22,191 nucleotides of DNA from Clostridiales bacterium (GTDB taxonomy: Bacteria > Bacillota > Clostridia > Caldicoprobacterales > UBA3941): NCBI GenBank assembly GCA_012522165.1, contig JAAYKZ010000046.1, positions 1 through 22,191 on the forward strand. Direction: 5' to 3'. The notes beneath the pieces were generated by a model. That model was given only the letters and a program-made list of their open reading frames with translations. It was not told the origin of the DNA and made no database searches. How positions within the stretch are numbered: position 1 is the first letter of the stretch; every line of letters starts with the position of its first letter. A program made the position numbers and the translations under genes. This document shows, piece by piece, positions 1 through 7,554 of the stretch.

Positions 1-1
1 G

Positions 2-613
2 TATATAATTGAAGAGGCTTATGATGGGCAAGAAGCTGTGGAGAAGTTTCAATCACAGGACTTTGATTTGGTAATTTTGGATGTTATGCTTCCCGGTCTA
101 GATGGATTTCTGGTTTTACAAAGGATTCGTGAGAAATCTACAGTTCCTGTCATTATGTTGACGGCCAAGGGTGAAGATATGGATAAGATATTAGGACTAG
201 AGTACGGTGCTGATGATTATATTACAAAGCCTTTTAATATTTTAGAACTAAAGGCTAGAATCAAAGCAATATTTAGAAGGGCTAATAATGTAGAAGATCG
301 TAATAAAGATCAGACTATTAAAGTCGGGAAAATGACCATTAATATTGCCAATCGAAGTGTGCTCATAGATGGTAAGGATGTAAATTTGACTGCAAAGGAA
401 TTTGATTTATTACAGCTGTTTGCTACCAATCCGGGAAAAGTATATAGTAGAGAACAATTGCTGGAAACGGTATGGAAATATGATTATTTAGGTGACTTGC
501 GAACGGTAGATGTTCATATACGTAGGCTAAGGGAGAAAATAGAGCCGAATCCCAGCCAGCCAGAATATATCTTTACTAAATGGGGAGTGGGATATTACTT
601 TGTCGATAAATAG
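2..613 (+). CDS. OmpR/PhoB-family response regulator (5' end outside window)
   Basis: DNA-binding response regulator of a two-component system, acting in the cytoplasm as a transcription factor phosphorylated by the kinase encoded next to it. The reading frame is open from the first bases, so the true start lies upstream; roughly 25 receiver residues are missing. The phosphoacceptor Asp is the codon at 80-82 (context VILDVMLPGLDG), followed by the conserved Thr in MLTAKGE and the Lys in DDYITKPFN, so the receiver is functional. The C-terminal half is a winged helix with the usual LTAKEFDLL, REQLLE and RTVDVHIRRLREKI elements and an OmpR-type ending, GVGYYF. Its stop overlaps the kinase start by 14 bases, so the two are translationally coupled. 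The family (PhoP, WalR, ResD, MtrA and others) cannot be narrowed from sequence alone. Confidence 0.95.
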   Translation, partial: YIIEEAYDGQEAVEKFQSQDFDLVILDVMLPGLDGFLVLQRIREKSTVPVIMLTAKGEDMDKILGLEYGADDYITKPFNILELKARIKAIFRRANNVEDRNKDQTIKVGKMTINIANRSVLIDGKDVNLTAKEFDLLQLFATNPGKVYSREQLLETVWKYDYLGDLRTVDVHIRRLREKIEPNPSQPEYIFTKWGVGYYFVDK

Positions 614-2090
614 GAAAATATTCTCCAGTTTACGCTGGAGGATTTCATTTGCCTATCTCATATTAATTGGGTTAGGTTTTATGGTTACTAATTTATCTGT
701 TTTGAAGATATATGAAAATCGACAGCTTTATGAAAAGCAGGAACGATTTAGAGCCTATGCAGTGCAGGTAGCTCAAGTTATTGCTAAAGATTATGCTAGT
801 CTTGATGCTGATATTAAAGGCAATGTAATATTTACTATTGAAGAGATCGGCAATGACATTATGTATCGTGAAGGTGGACAACCTACCAGAATTCTAGTGT
901 TAGACAAGAACGGTATTGTGGATTTTGATTCCTACAATGACCTAAGTGAGCATGGATTTTTAAGGCGAAATCTCAGAAATGAGTATCCAATTATAGATGA
1001 TCTTCTTCAAGGTAAAAATATAGATCCAACCCCCCTGTTTATTGGCAACGGACTAACTAAGCAAAAATGGGTATTGTATTCCTATGCTCCTATTGCTTAT
1101 GAAAATCAAGAGATTATAGGGGCAGTTATTTTATCCACCTCTCTTTCTGATGTAGGCGAAATATTGGAAGCTATGAGATCCATGTTATTTAGGTCTTCTT
1201 TAATAATTATTATTGTGGTCATTATTGTAAGTTTTGGAATCAGTGCTTATATAACCCGGCCAATAAAATCGTTAACTGATGTAATTAGGAAGATGAGCCA
1301 GGGACATTTGGGACAAAGGGTCAAAGTTAGAGGTGGAGGAGAGTTCCGCGAACTAGGGCAGGCCTTTAACATTATGAGTGAGAAGCTAGAGAATCTAGAC
1401 AGGGCTAGGAATGAATTTGTATCCAATGCTTCCCATGAGCTTAAAACCCCCTTAAGTGCAATTAAGGTTTTAGCTGAATCTTTGATTCACATGGGTGGAG
1501 ATGTACCAGATATATACATTGAATTTTTAAATGATATAAATAAAGAAATTGATCGTCTAAATGCTATCATAACAGATTTATTGTCCTTGGCAAAAATGGA
1601 TGACCAAGCAGTTTTGGATCAAAAACAGCCTGTGAACTTATCGGAGCTTGTAGATAAGACTGTCAATAGCTTGCGAGTCCTTGCAAAAATGAAAGAGATT
1701 ACCTTAGAAACTATAATTGAACCGGGAATAATAACTATAGGAGAGGCTTCAAAGCTACAGCAAGCTATAAGCAATATTGTAGATAATGCTATAAAATATA
1801 CCCCAGAAGGTGGAAGGGTAATGGTAGATGTATATGTAGGTGATGATGAAGCTGTGGTTAAAGTATCGGATACAGGAATTGGAATTCCAGCTGAGGATAT
1901 CCCCCATATCTTCGACCGATTTTTTAGAGTCGACAAGGCACGATCCAGGGATACTGGAGGAACGGGACTGGGATTATCCATAACCCATAAGATCATTCTA
2001 ATGCATGATGGAAATATACGAGTTGATAGTAAGGAAGGTAGAGGAACTACATTTTTCGTACATTTACCCTTAGGAAATATAGAAGATTAG
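600..2090 (+). CDS. Membrane sensor histidine kinase with HAMP domain
   Basis: Sensor kinase partner of the preceding regulator, 496 residues. Membrane segments lie at about 15-33 and 199-217, enclosing an extracytoplasmic sensor of about 165 residues (single-Cache/PAS-like size). HAMP follows at about 218-270, then the H box NASHELKTP with His279 as phosphorylation site. The ATPase domain has its N box at about 388-400 (Asn392, Asn396), G1 DTGIGIP at 424-430, the F region IFDRFF and G2 GTGLGL at 454-459. No PAS domain separates HAMP from the H box, unlike WalK, so the layout is PhoR/MtrB/BaeS-like. The TTG start is supported by GGGGAGTGGG at 582-591; no other start codon occurs nearby. The signal sensed is unknown; the two GerMN lipoproteins downstream suggest an envelope-related stimulus. 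Confidence 0.95.
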   Translation: MSINRKIFSSLRWRISFAYLILIGLGFMVTNLSVLKIYENRQLYEKQERFRAYAVQVAQVIAKDYASLDADIKGNVIFTIEEIGNDIMYREGGQPTRILVLDKNGIVDFDSYNDLSEHGFLRRNLRNEYPIIDDLLQGKNIDPTPLFIGNGLTKQKWVLYSYAPIAYENQEIIGAVILSTSLSDVGEILEAMRSMLFRSSLIIIIVVIIVSFGISAYITRPIKSLTDVIRKMSQGHLGQRVKVRGGGEFRELGQAFNIMSEKLENLDRARNEFVSNASHELKTPLSAIKVLAESLIHMGGDVPDIYIEFLNDINKEIDRLNAIITDLLSLAKMDDQAVLDQKQPVNLSELVDKTVNSLRVLAKMKEITLETIIEPGIITIGEASKLQQAISNIVDNAIKYTPEGGRVMVDVYVGDDEAVVKVSDTGIGIPAEDIPHIFDRFFRVDKARSRDTGGTGLGLSITHKIILMHDGNIRVDSKEGRGTTFFVHLPLGNIED

Positions 2091-2110
2091 AATTCATATA
2101 TTCATGGATT

Positions 2111-2154
2111 TGTTAACATTACTTAAATCTTTTGTAAACTAACTTTCCTATAAT
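2111..2154 (+). promoter_or_regulatory. Regulator-type direct repeats plus -10 box upstream of the GerMN genes
   Basis: Three six-base repeats start exactly 11 bases apart: TGTTAA at 2111, CTTAAA at 2122 and TGTAAA at 2133, each separated by five bases. A perfect TATAAT sits at 2149-2154. No TTGACA-like hexamer lies at the right distance; the repeats occupy that place. This matches the architecture of promoters activated by OmpR-family regulators such as WalR (TGTWAH-N5-TGTWAH) and PhoP (TTAACA-like repeats, 11-bp period). The likely ligand is the regulator encoded at the window start, but that is inferred from proximity only. Confidence 0.6.
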
Positions 2155-2207
2155 ATATATTATATAATAGGTTATTATGTTACTCTGCTTCAACTGGAGG
2201 TGAGACA

Positions 2208-3239
2208 TTGGGTAAGGGGATTCGTCATATAATTATATTGACACTAGTGCTTATCCTATTTACTGGATGTAGTGCTATAGGAGAAAGAGATAGAGATTAT
2301 GATAATAATGGGGATAATAGTTCGCTGGCCCAGGAGAAAGTGTTATCCATTGATCCGGACCCTAGACCAGAGGAGCATACTATCACCATTTACTTTAAAC
2401 ATAGATATTCTGACTATTTGGTTCCAGAGGTTAGGACAGCTGTACGCGATAAGCAATCCTGGGAGCAGCTAGTAGTAGAAGAAATATTAAAGGGCCCCAG
2501 TCAACATGATCGAGTAGCTATAATGCCTCCAGGAGTCAGAGTACTAGATGTAACACGTAAGGATGATACTGTATTTGTAAACCTTAGCCAGGAGTTTAAT
2601 GAGAATATTAATTTATCCAGTATACCGGGCAAAGAGGATATCCCAGAAGAAACGCGTGATGAAGCTGAAGCAGAGATGAAGCTGCTTGGCATTTATTCTA
2701 TTGTCAATTCCCTGACGGAGTTAGAAGGAGTAGATCAGGTAAGATTTCTTATAGAAAACAGGGCAATATCCTATACTGATTTGGGTGAAGAGTTGGCATC
2801 TTTATTCTTACCAGAATTGGAAGCTCTAGAAGATATGCAATCCATCAAACCAATGATGGTGGCCTTGTCCAGAGATAGGTCCTATATCTTAACTCCCTCT
2901 AAGTCAGTGGAGACAGTTTTTGAGAGCTTGCTAGGTGAACCCAATTGGGATACCGTTTATTCGTTGTTGTCAAAGGAAACAGCAAGTCAGACTCAGCTTT
3001 CTTCTAAAGAGGATTTGGCTAGTTTATGGTCAGCTCTAGTTAGTGGAATTGAGTTGGATGACAACTTTGTATTAGATGAAGAGATCAAACCAGACGGAAG
3101 GGCGTTTGTTACAGTATCATATACCGTGAATTTTACCTCTGGGAAAAAGGAAAATATGCACAGGGATACCATTGTTGTAGTAAATGAAGATAATATTTGG
3201 AAGGTCAAGCTGCCTGGATTTGTGAGTGACTTCCGTTGA
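2208..3239 (+). CDS. GerMN-domain lipoprotein with NTF2-like C-terminal region
   Basis: Predicted exported lipoprotein, 343 residues. It has a short hydrophobic signal and the lipobox FTGC, with Cys21 as the lipidated residue. A GerMN domain spans about 58-190: an ITIYF strand, the family hallmark EILKGP (92-97), VLDV, VFVNLS, then IVNSLT and VRFLIENR. Residues about 225-343 look like an NTF2-like fold ending in the pattern VSYTV...DTIVVV...WKVKLP. GerMN domains occur in spore germination protein GerM and in actinobacterial LpqB, and are thought to bind envelope ligands; no enzymatic activity is implied. The start is TTG, preceded by GGAGGTGAG at 2197-2205. It lies behind the repeat-type promoter at 2111 and only 19 bases before the next GerMN gene, so the two form an operon. 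Confidence 0.88.
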   Translation: MGKGIRHIIILTLVLILFTGCSAIGERDRDYDNNGDNSSLAQEKVLSIDPDPRPEEHTITIYFKHRYSDYLVPEVRTAVRDKQSWEQLVVEEILKGPSQHDRVAIMPPGVRVLDVTRKDDTVFVNLSQEFNENINLSSIPGKEDIPEETRDEAEAEMKLLGIYSIVNSLTELEGVDQVRFLIENRAISYTDLGEELASLFLPELEALEDMQSIKPMMVALSRDRSYILTPSKSVETVFESLLGEPNWDTVYSLLSKETASQTQLSSKEDLASLWSALVSGIELDDNFVLDEEIKPDGRAFVTVSYTVNFTSGKKENMHRDTIVVVNEDNIWKVKLPGFVSDFR

Positions 3240-3258
3240 TAATACAGGGGGAGATATT

Positions 3259-4845
3259 TTGAAAAAGCTAGTATTAATTTGTATAGCAATTTCGTTTATA
3301 TATATTTTTGTTGGATGTAGGATAGCTGGTAAAGCGCCAGAAGGCTTAATAAAGAAGGATGTAGGAGAATTAGAAAAAGAGGAAGAATTTAGTTCTTCAT
3401 TGTTGATAGAAAATAATAATGAGGATGAAAAAGCTGATACAGCTACTATTACCCAGCAGAATATTTCCTTATATTTTTGGAATAAGGAAAATAATAAGCT
3501 GATTTGTGAAACTCGTAGCATATTCACATCTAGTGTCAATCTATCTATTAACGATATAATTGTAGAGTTGTTGAAGGGACCTGAATCAAAGGACCTTCAT
3601 CCAGTTATTCCAAGACAAACCAGGGTTATTGATATAGATCAAACCGATAACATAGTTACCGTGAACTTTTCTGAAGAGTTTTTGGATGCTGAAGATTTGT
3701 TGGTTGCACGTACTGCTTTAGTAAATACCCTTACAGATCGGCAAGGAGTAAAATATGTTAAGATTCTTATTAATGGGAATGAATTGACTAGTGATGGGAC
3801 TCAAGAGGGTGAACCTTTAGGTGTGCTTAGTAAGTCAACTAATAATATTGATGAACTGTTGGCAACCAGCAATCGTCAAAAAGACGAGAATACTGTTAAA
3901 CAGGTTAATAGAGAATTATTCTTTAGGGATTTTAGGGGTCAGTATCTATTGTCAGAAGTGAGGACTATAAATGTAAAAAATGGGGGCATAGCTAGAGCTA
4001 TAATTGAAGAATTAATAAAAGGACCCATAGAAACATCTACAGGTTTATATCCTGTTTTCCCCCAGGGAACCCAGCTGCTAGATATTAATCTAATTGATAG
4101 TGAAGATAAGGATTCAAAAGTGATAGCTCTTTATTTTTCAAAAGAGCTAAAAGACCCCTTCTTGACTCAGACGGTAACATCTAGGGGAGATAATAACTCA
4201 GATCCTCAAATGATCAAGGATAAGGTTGAAGAAATGAAGGATAAGGAAGCAGTTATACTAAGCTCCATTGTATATAGTTTGTCAGGTTTAAATAATATAT
4301 CAGGGGTAAAAATATACTATCAGGATAGAAATGCCAATTATATTGATACACCATTGTATAGTATGGATTTAGAAAAACCATTAACTACTAGTCAGTTTCC
4401 CAATAAATTGGGAAGGAAGATAAAGGTTTATTTTGCCAATGAAAATGCTACTCATCTGGTGCCAGATTATAGGGCTATGAGCAGGGAAAATTTACAGATC
4501 GCCAGAACCATTATAGATGAGTTAATATTAGGACCTCGTGAAGGCACAGGACAAAAAGCGGTAATGCCTGCAGATATATCTAGAGGAGATATAAAGGTAT
4601 GGATGGATGAAAACAACACTAATAGAGTGATAGTGGATTTGCCAGCAAAGCTAGATGGCAATAAAATGGGAAGCACAGGTACTTTAATGACCTTATATGC
4701 TATGGTTAACTCATTAACTGATCCCGCAAATACTTCTAATGTTAAGGAAGTTCAGTTTTTAGTGGAGGGTAAAGTTGTAAAAACTTTTGGAAATCTAGAG
4801 TTTAGTGAGCCCTTTATACGAAATCCTGCTATAATTCAAGAATAG
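3259..4845 (+). CDS. Lipoprotein with three tandem GerMN domains
   Basis: Second exported lipoprotein, 528 residues, with lipobox FVGC and Cys20 as lipidation site. Three GerMN repeats are visible at about 69-180, 218-365 and 387-512. Each begins with a strand plus polar loop (LYFWNKENN, LFFRDFRGQ, VYFANENAT), then carries ELLKGP (103-108), ELIKGP (251-256) or ELILGP (421-426), and ends with a serine/threonine-rich helix such as NTLTD or NSLTD and a strand resembling VQFLVEG. I chose the TTG at 3259 because GGGGGAG (3246-3252) precedes it at good spacing and it begins directly with a lysine-rich signal peptide; the GTG at 3226 would add 11 residues ahead of the signal and overlap the previous gene. 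Probable function is envelope or spore-related ligand binding. No terminator is visible before the thiT promoter. Confidence 0.87.
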   Translation: MKKLVLICIAISFIYIFVGCRIAGKAPEGLIKKDVGELEKEEEFSSSLLIENNNEDEKADTATITQQNISLYFWNKENNKLICETRSIFTSSVNLSINDIIVELLKGPESKDLHPVIPRQTRVIDIDQTDNIVTVNFSEEFLDAEDLLVARTALVNTLTDRQGVKYVKILINGNELTSDGTQEGEPLGVLSKSTNNIDELLATSNRQKDENTVKQVNRELFFRDFRGQYLLSEVRTINVKNGGIARAIIEELIKGPIETSTGLYPVFPQGTQLLDINLIDSEDKDSKVIALYFSKELKDPFLTQTVTSRGDNNSDPQMIKDKVEEMKDKEAVILSSIVYSLSGLNNISGVKIYYQDRNANYIDTPLYSMDLEKPLTTSQFPNKLGRKIKVYFANENATHLVPDYRAMSRENLQIARTIIDELILGPREGTGQKAVMPADISRGDIKVWMDENNTNRVIVDLPAKLDGNKMGSTGTLMTLYAMVNSLTDPANTSNVKEVQFLVEGKVVKTFGNLEFSEPFIRNPAIIQE

Positions 4846-4861
4846 ATATAATGATGGTGAC

Positions 4862-4890
4862 TTGACATATAGTTAGTAACGTGATAATAT
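4862..4890 (+). promoter_or_regulatory. Sigma-A-type promoter of the thiT transcript
   Basis: A perfect -35 TTGACA at 4862-4867 is followed after 17 bases by TAATAT at 4885-4890. An overlapping TATAAT at 4888-4893 has a 20-base spacer and is less likely. It lies about 20 bases before the first riboswitch helix, so the transcript starts just ahead of the aptamer. Confidence 0.75.
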
Positions 4891-4907
4891 AATTTCAAAA
4901 TAAAATA

Positions 4908-4999
<92 letters not shown>

Positions 5000-5004
<5 letters not shown>

Positions 5005-5049
5005 GATATAGGAACTGCATGCCTTTTTATGCTGGTGTGCAGTTTTTTT
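5000..5049 (+). terminator. Riboswitch-controlled terminator and overlapping antiterminator
   Basis: Terminator stem AACTGCATGCC (5013-5023) pairs with GGTGTGCAGTT (5034-5044), 11 pairs with two G-U, followed by seven T (5043-5049). CAGTT at 5000-5004 can instead pair with AACTG at 5013-5017. That CAGTT is also the 3' strand of aptamer P1, so TPP binding would sequester it and free the terminator, switching transcription off. This mutually exclusive pairing is seen directly; the OFF logic is the usual one for Gram-positive TPP switches. Confidence 0.88.
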
Positions 5050-5074
5050 GCTCCCTAAAAAAGGAGAGATGTTT

Positions 5075-5608
5075 ATGCGTAATAAGACTAGAATGTTGGT
5101 GGAGGCAGGGCTGCTTATAGCTGTAGCCCAAATTTTAAGCTACATAGTGGTATGGCATATGCCCCAAGGGAGATCTGTAACAGCGGGATCTATGATTCCC
5201 ATAATCCTATTTGCCATTCGTTGGGGTGTAGGGCCAGGGATTTTAGCCGGAGCAGTCTATGGGATTTTACAATTCATTTTAGGGCCTAAGTATTCTTTTC
5301 ATATTATATCCCTATTATTTGATTATCCTATAGCGTTTGCGGGTTTGGGCTTAGCGGGCTTAAATAGGAAAAACTATTTCACCATTTCGGTAGGCATCTT
5401 TTTGGGAATTTTAGTTAGGTATTTGAGCCATGTGATATCAGGTGCTGTAGTATTCTATGAATATGCCGGAACGCAGAATCCTTGGGTGTATTCCCTTGTA
5501 TATAACAGTAGCTACCTGATTCCCGAGCTAGTAATTTGTGTAGTAGTAATTGGGCTAATATATGGACTATTGAAGCCCTACTTATTAAACCAGGTGGAAA
5601 TGCAGTAA
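5075..5608 (+). CDS. thiT: ThiT, thiamine-specific S component of an ECF transporter
   Basis: Membrane substrate-binding subunit (YuaJ/ThiT family, 177 residues) that binds thiamine and works with the shared EcfA/A'/T energizing module encoded elsewhere. About six hydrophobic segments are visible. The family pattern GSMIPIILFAIRWGVGPG, then GAVYGILQF and a Trp/Tyr-rich C-terminal part (YEYAGTQNPW, YNSSYLIPE) match thiamine-binding S components. I chose ATG 5075: AAGGAGAG at 5061-5068 lies eight bases ahead, whereas the TTG at 5048 would sit inside the terminator T-tract. The gene is controlled by the TPP riboswitch immediately upstream and closed by a terminator, so it is monocistronic. Confidence in identity is high because the riboswitch and protein family agree independently. 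Confidence 0.95.
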   Translation: MRNKTRMLVEAGLLIAVAQILSYIVVWHMPQGRSVTAGSMIPIILFAIRWGVGPGILAGAVYGILQFILGPKYSFHIISLLFDYPIAFAGLGLAGLNRKNYFTISVGIFLGILVRYLSHVISGAVVFYEYAGTQNPWVYSLVYNSSYLIPELVICVVVIGLIYGLLKPYLLNQVEMQ

Positions 5609-5630
5609 AGATAGACAAAAGTTAATGGAT

Positions 5631-5665
5631 AAAAAATGCGTGCCTTCTAAAGGTACGCATTTTTT
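5631..5665 (+). terminator. Intrinsic terminator after thiT
   Basis: AAAAAATGCGTGCC (5631-5644) pairs with GGTACGCATTTTTT (5652-5665): 14 pairs with one G-U and a seven-base loop, ending in six T. The A-run on the left arm would also allow termination on the opposite strand. Confidence 0.92.
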
Positions 5666-5730
5666 ATACTCTCAATTTAACTTCTTGTATTAGTGGGACA
5701 GTATGCCCTTTCATTAAAAAGACAGTACAA

Positions 5731-5759
5731 TTGATTTTACAATTATATGCTGTTATAAT
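5731..5759 (+). promoter_or_regulatory. Extended -10 sigma-A promoter of the phosphohexomutase gene
   Basis: TTGATT (5731-5736), exactly 17 bases, then TATAAT (5754-5759) preceded by TG at 5751-5752, giving an extended -10. Transcription should start near 5766, leaving a leader of about 64 bases. I see no riboswitch in that leader. Confidence 0.78.
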
Positions 5760-5829
5760 TATTCCCGGATATGTACATAAATAAAAAAGTTGATTTAGCA
5801 TAAAAATAGCAGTATCGGAGGAAAAAGAC

Positions 5830-7374
5830 ATGTTAAAAAACCACTGGAAAGAATTGCAAAACGGTAGTGATATTAGAGGTGTAGCCATTGAAGGTTTGGA
5901 AGGACAAGAAGTTAACCTTACCGATGATGTAGTAGAAAGATTAGGTGCGGCATTTGGAGCATGGCTTAGTGAAAAATCTAATAAGGCTCCTAATGAACTA
6001 AGAGTTTCCATAGGCACCGATTCAAGACTTTCTGCATCTAGGATCAAGGATGCAGCTATTAGAGGACTTAATCTAGTAGGAATAGAGGTATTTGATTGTG
6101 GTATGGCATCAACTCCAGCTATGTTTATGACAACGGTAACACCAGGTTATGAGTATGATGGTGCTATAATGGTGACAGCCAGCCACCTGCCCTTTAATAG
6201 AAATGGATTGAAATTTTTTACCAGAGAAGGTGGGTTGGAAAGCAAAGATATAACTGATATTCTTCTAAAAGCTCAAAATAAAGATTTTGCTGCAGCCCAG
6301 ACAAAGGGAAGTGTCAGCGCAGTAGACTTCATTTCCGTATACGCCAAAGGTTTGGTTGATAAGGTTCGCCGTGAGGTAAATAATCCCAATAATTATGATG
6401 AGCCTCTTGAAGGCTTTAAGATAGTTGTTGATGCTGGAAATGGCGCGGGAGGATTTTATGTAGACAAGGTCTTGGTACCTTTAGGAGCAGATACTACAGG
6501 TAGTCAATTTTTAGATCCAGATGGCACTTTTCCTAATCATCAGCCCAATCCAGTAGATAAGGAAGCTATGGATGCCATTGTAAAAGCGGTTAAAGAGAAT
6601 AAGGCTGATTTTGGCATTATATTTGACGCCGATGTTGATCGAGCTGGAGCCGTAGATAGAAATGGTAAAGAAATAAATAGAAACAGGCTGGTGGCTCTAA
6701 TGGCTGCTATTGTTCTGGAAAAGCATCCAGGTACTACAATAGTAACAGATTCTATAACTTCTACAGGATTAAAAACCTTTATTGAAGAGGAGTTAGGAGG
6801 CATACATCATAGGTTTAAACGGGGATACAAGAACGTTATAAACGAGGCTATTAGACTTAACAAGGAAGGTCAAGAATGCCATTTAGCCATTGAGACTTCT
6901 GGCCATGGTGCTCTAAAAGAAAATTATTTCTTAGACGATGGAGCATATCTGATAACTACTATCTTAATAAAGATGGCTAGGATGAAAATCTATGAGAACA
7001 AGGATATCGACTCCCTTATCCAGAATCTGGCTGAACCAGCAGAAGCTAAGGAGTTTAGAATGAATCTCCTAGTAGAAGATTATGGTGAATATGGGCAGGC
7101 TATTTTAAAGGATTTAGAGACCTATGCCCAGCAATCGAAGGGTTGGCAAATTGCCCCTGATAACTATGAAGGAATACGCGTATCCTTCGATGCCGAGAAT
7201 GGGGACGGTTGGTTCCTACTACGAATGTCCCTTCATGATCCCCTAATGCCTCTCAATATAGAATCTAATACATCAGGAGGCGTAAGGGAAATTGCATCAA
7301 AACTTCTGCCTTTTCTAAATAAATATGAGGAATTGGATGTTAGTCCATTGAGAAATTATCTTAATGAGGTATAG
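5830..7374 (+). CDS. Phosphoglucomutase/phosphomannomutase-family phosphohexomutase
   Basis: Alpha-D-phosphohexomutase, 514 residues, interconverting hexose 1- and 6-phosphates in the cytoplasm for wall and polysaccharide precursors. The four family sites are present: the catalytic phosphoserine loop TASHLP with Ser118; the metal loop DADVDR with Asp266, Asp268 and Asp270; the sugar-specificity loop ETSGHG (355-360); and a C-terminal phosphate-binding loop at about 465-480. That last loop reads RMSLHDP followed by Glu478, a variant of the usual RxSGTEP. The metal loop has Ala instead of Gly. The ATG is preceded by CGGAGG at 5815-5820. Preference for glucose, mannose or glucosamine phosphate cannot be decided by eye; the loop containing Glu355-Ser357 fits PGM/PMM better than GlmM. 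It is a single-gene unit between its own promoter and terminator. Confidence 0.88.
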   Translation: MLKNHWKELQNGSDIRGVAIEGLEGQEVNLTDDVVERLGAAFGAWLSEKSNKAPNELRVSIGTDSRLSASRIKDAAIRGLNLVGIEVFDCGMASTPAMFMTTVTPGYEYDGAIMVTASHLPFNRNGLKFFTREGGLESKDITDILLKAQNKDFAAAQTKGSVSAVDFISVYAKGLVDKVRREVNNPNNYDEPLEGFKIVVDAGNGAGGFYVDKVLVPLGADTTGSQFLDPDGTFPNHQPNPVDKEAMDAIVKAVKENKADFGIIFDADVDRAGAVDRNGKEINRNRLVALMAAIVLEKHPGTTIVTDSITSTGLKTFIEEELGGIHHRFKRGYKNVINEAIRLNKEGQECHLAIETSGHGALKENYFLDDGAYLITTILIKMARMKIYENKDIDSLIQNLAEPAEAKEFRMNLLVEDYGEYGQAILKDLETYAQQSKGWQIAPDNYEGIRVSFDAENGDGWFLLRMSLHDPLMPLNIESNTSGGVREIASKLLPFLNKYEELDVSPLRNYLNEV

Positions 7375-7405
7375 AGCAGGGTTATTCCCTGCTTAATTTT
7401 TTTTT
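7375..7405 (+). terminator. Intrinsic terminator after the phosphohexomutase gene
   Basis: AGCAGGG (7375-7381) pairs with CCCTGCT (7387-7393) across a five-base loop; after TAA comes a run of nine T (7397-7405). It begins directly after the stop codon. Confidence 0.92.
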
Positions 7406-7462
7406 GCAAATGAAAAGCTTTTGTGTTAGAATTTTTTAGTCAAAGATAATTGAAAGATATAG

Positions 7463-7491
7463 TTGACCAGTTTCTATAACTATTATTATAT
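7463..7491 (+). promoter_or_regulatory. Possible bipA promoter
   Basis: TTGACC at 7463-7468 is the best -35 match in the 150 bases before bipA. The AT-rich stretch 17 bases downstream gives only a weak -10 (TTATAT at 7486-7491). A promoter is expected here because a terminator precedes it, but the -10 is uncertain. Confidence 0.35.
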
Positions 7492-7554
7492 GATTATGTA
7501 GAGTAATTTACTAATAGATCATTAACTAAATAGAATCGAGGGATAGGATACAAG

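Noticed and set aside
1619..1996. Open frame of 125 codons on the - strand inside the kinase gene
   Set aside because: Mirror of a strongly conserved kinase catalytic domain, with no ribosome site and no recognisable protein features.
600..2090. Calling the kinase WalK and the regulator WalR from the TGTWAH-like repeats
   Set aside because: The kinase has no PAS domain between HAMP and the H box, and walH/I-type neighbours are absent; PhoP-like and MtrA-like regulators use similar repeats.
3226..3258. GTG at 3226 as start of the triple GerMN lipoprotein
   Set aside because: It would put 11 polar residues before the signal peptide and overlap the preceding gene; TTG 3259 has a strong ribosome site and normal signal peptide.
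5048..5074. TTG at 5048 as start of thiT
   Set aside because: It lies in the T-tract of the riboswitch terminator and upstream of the only good ribosome site; ATG 5075 fits.
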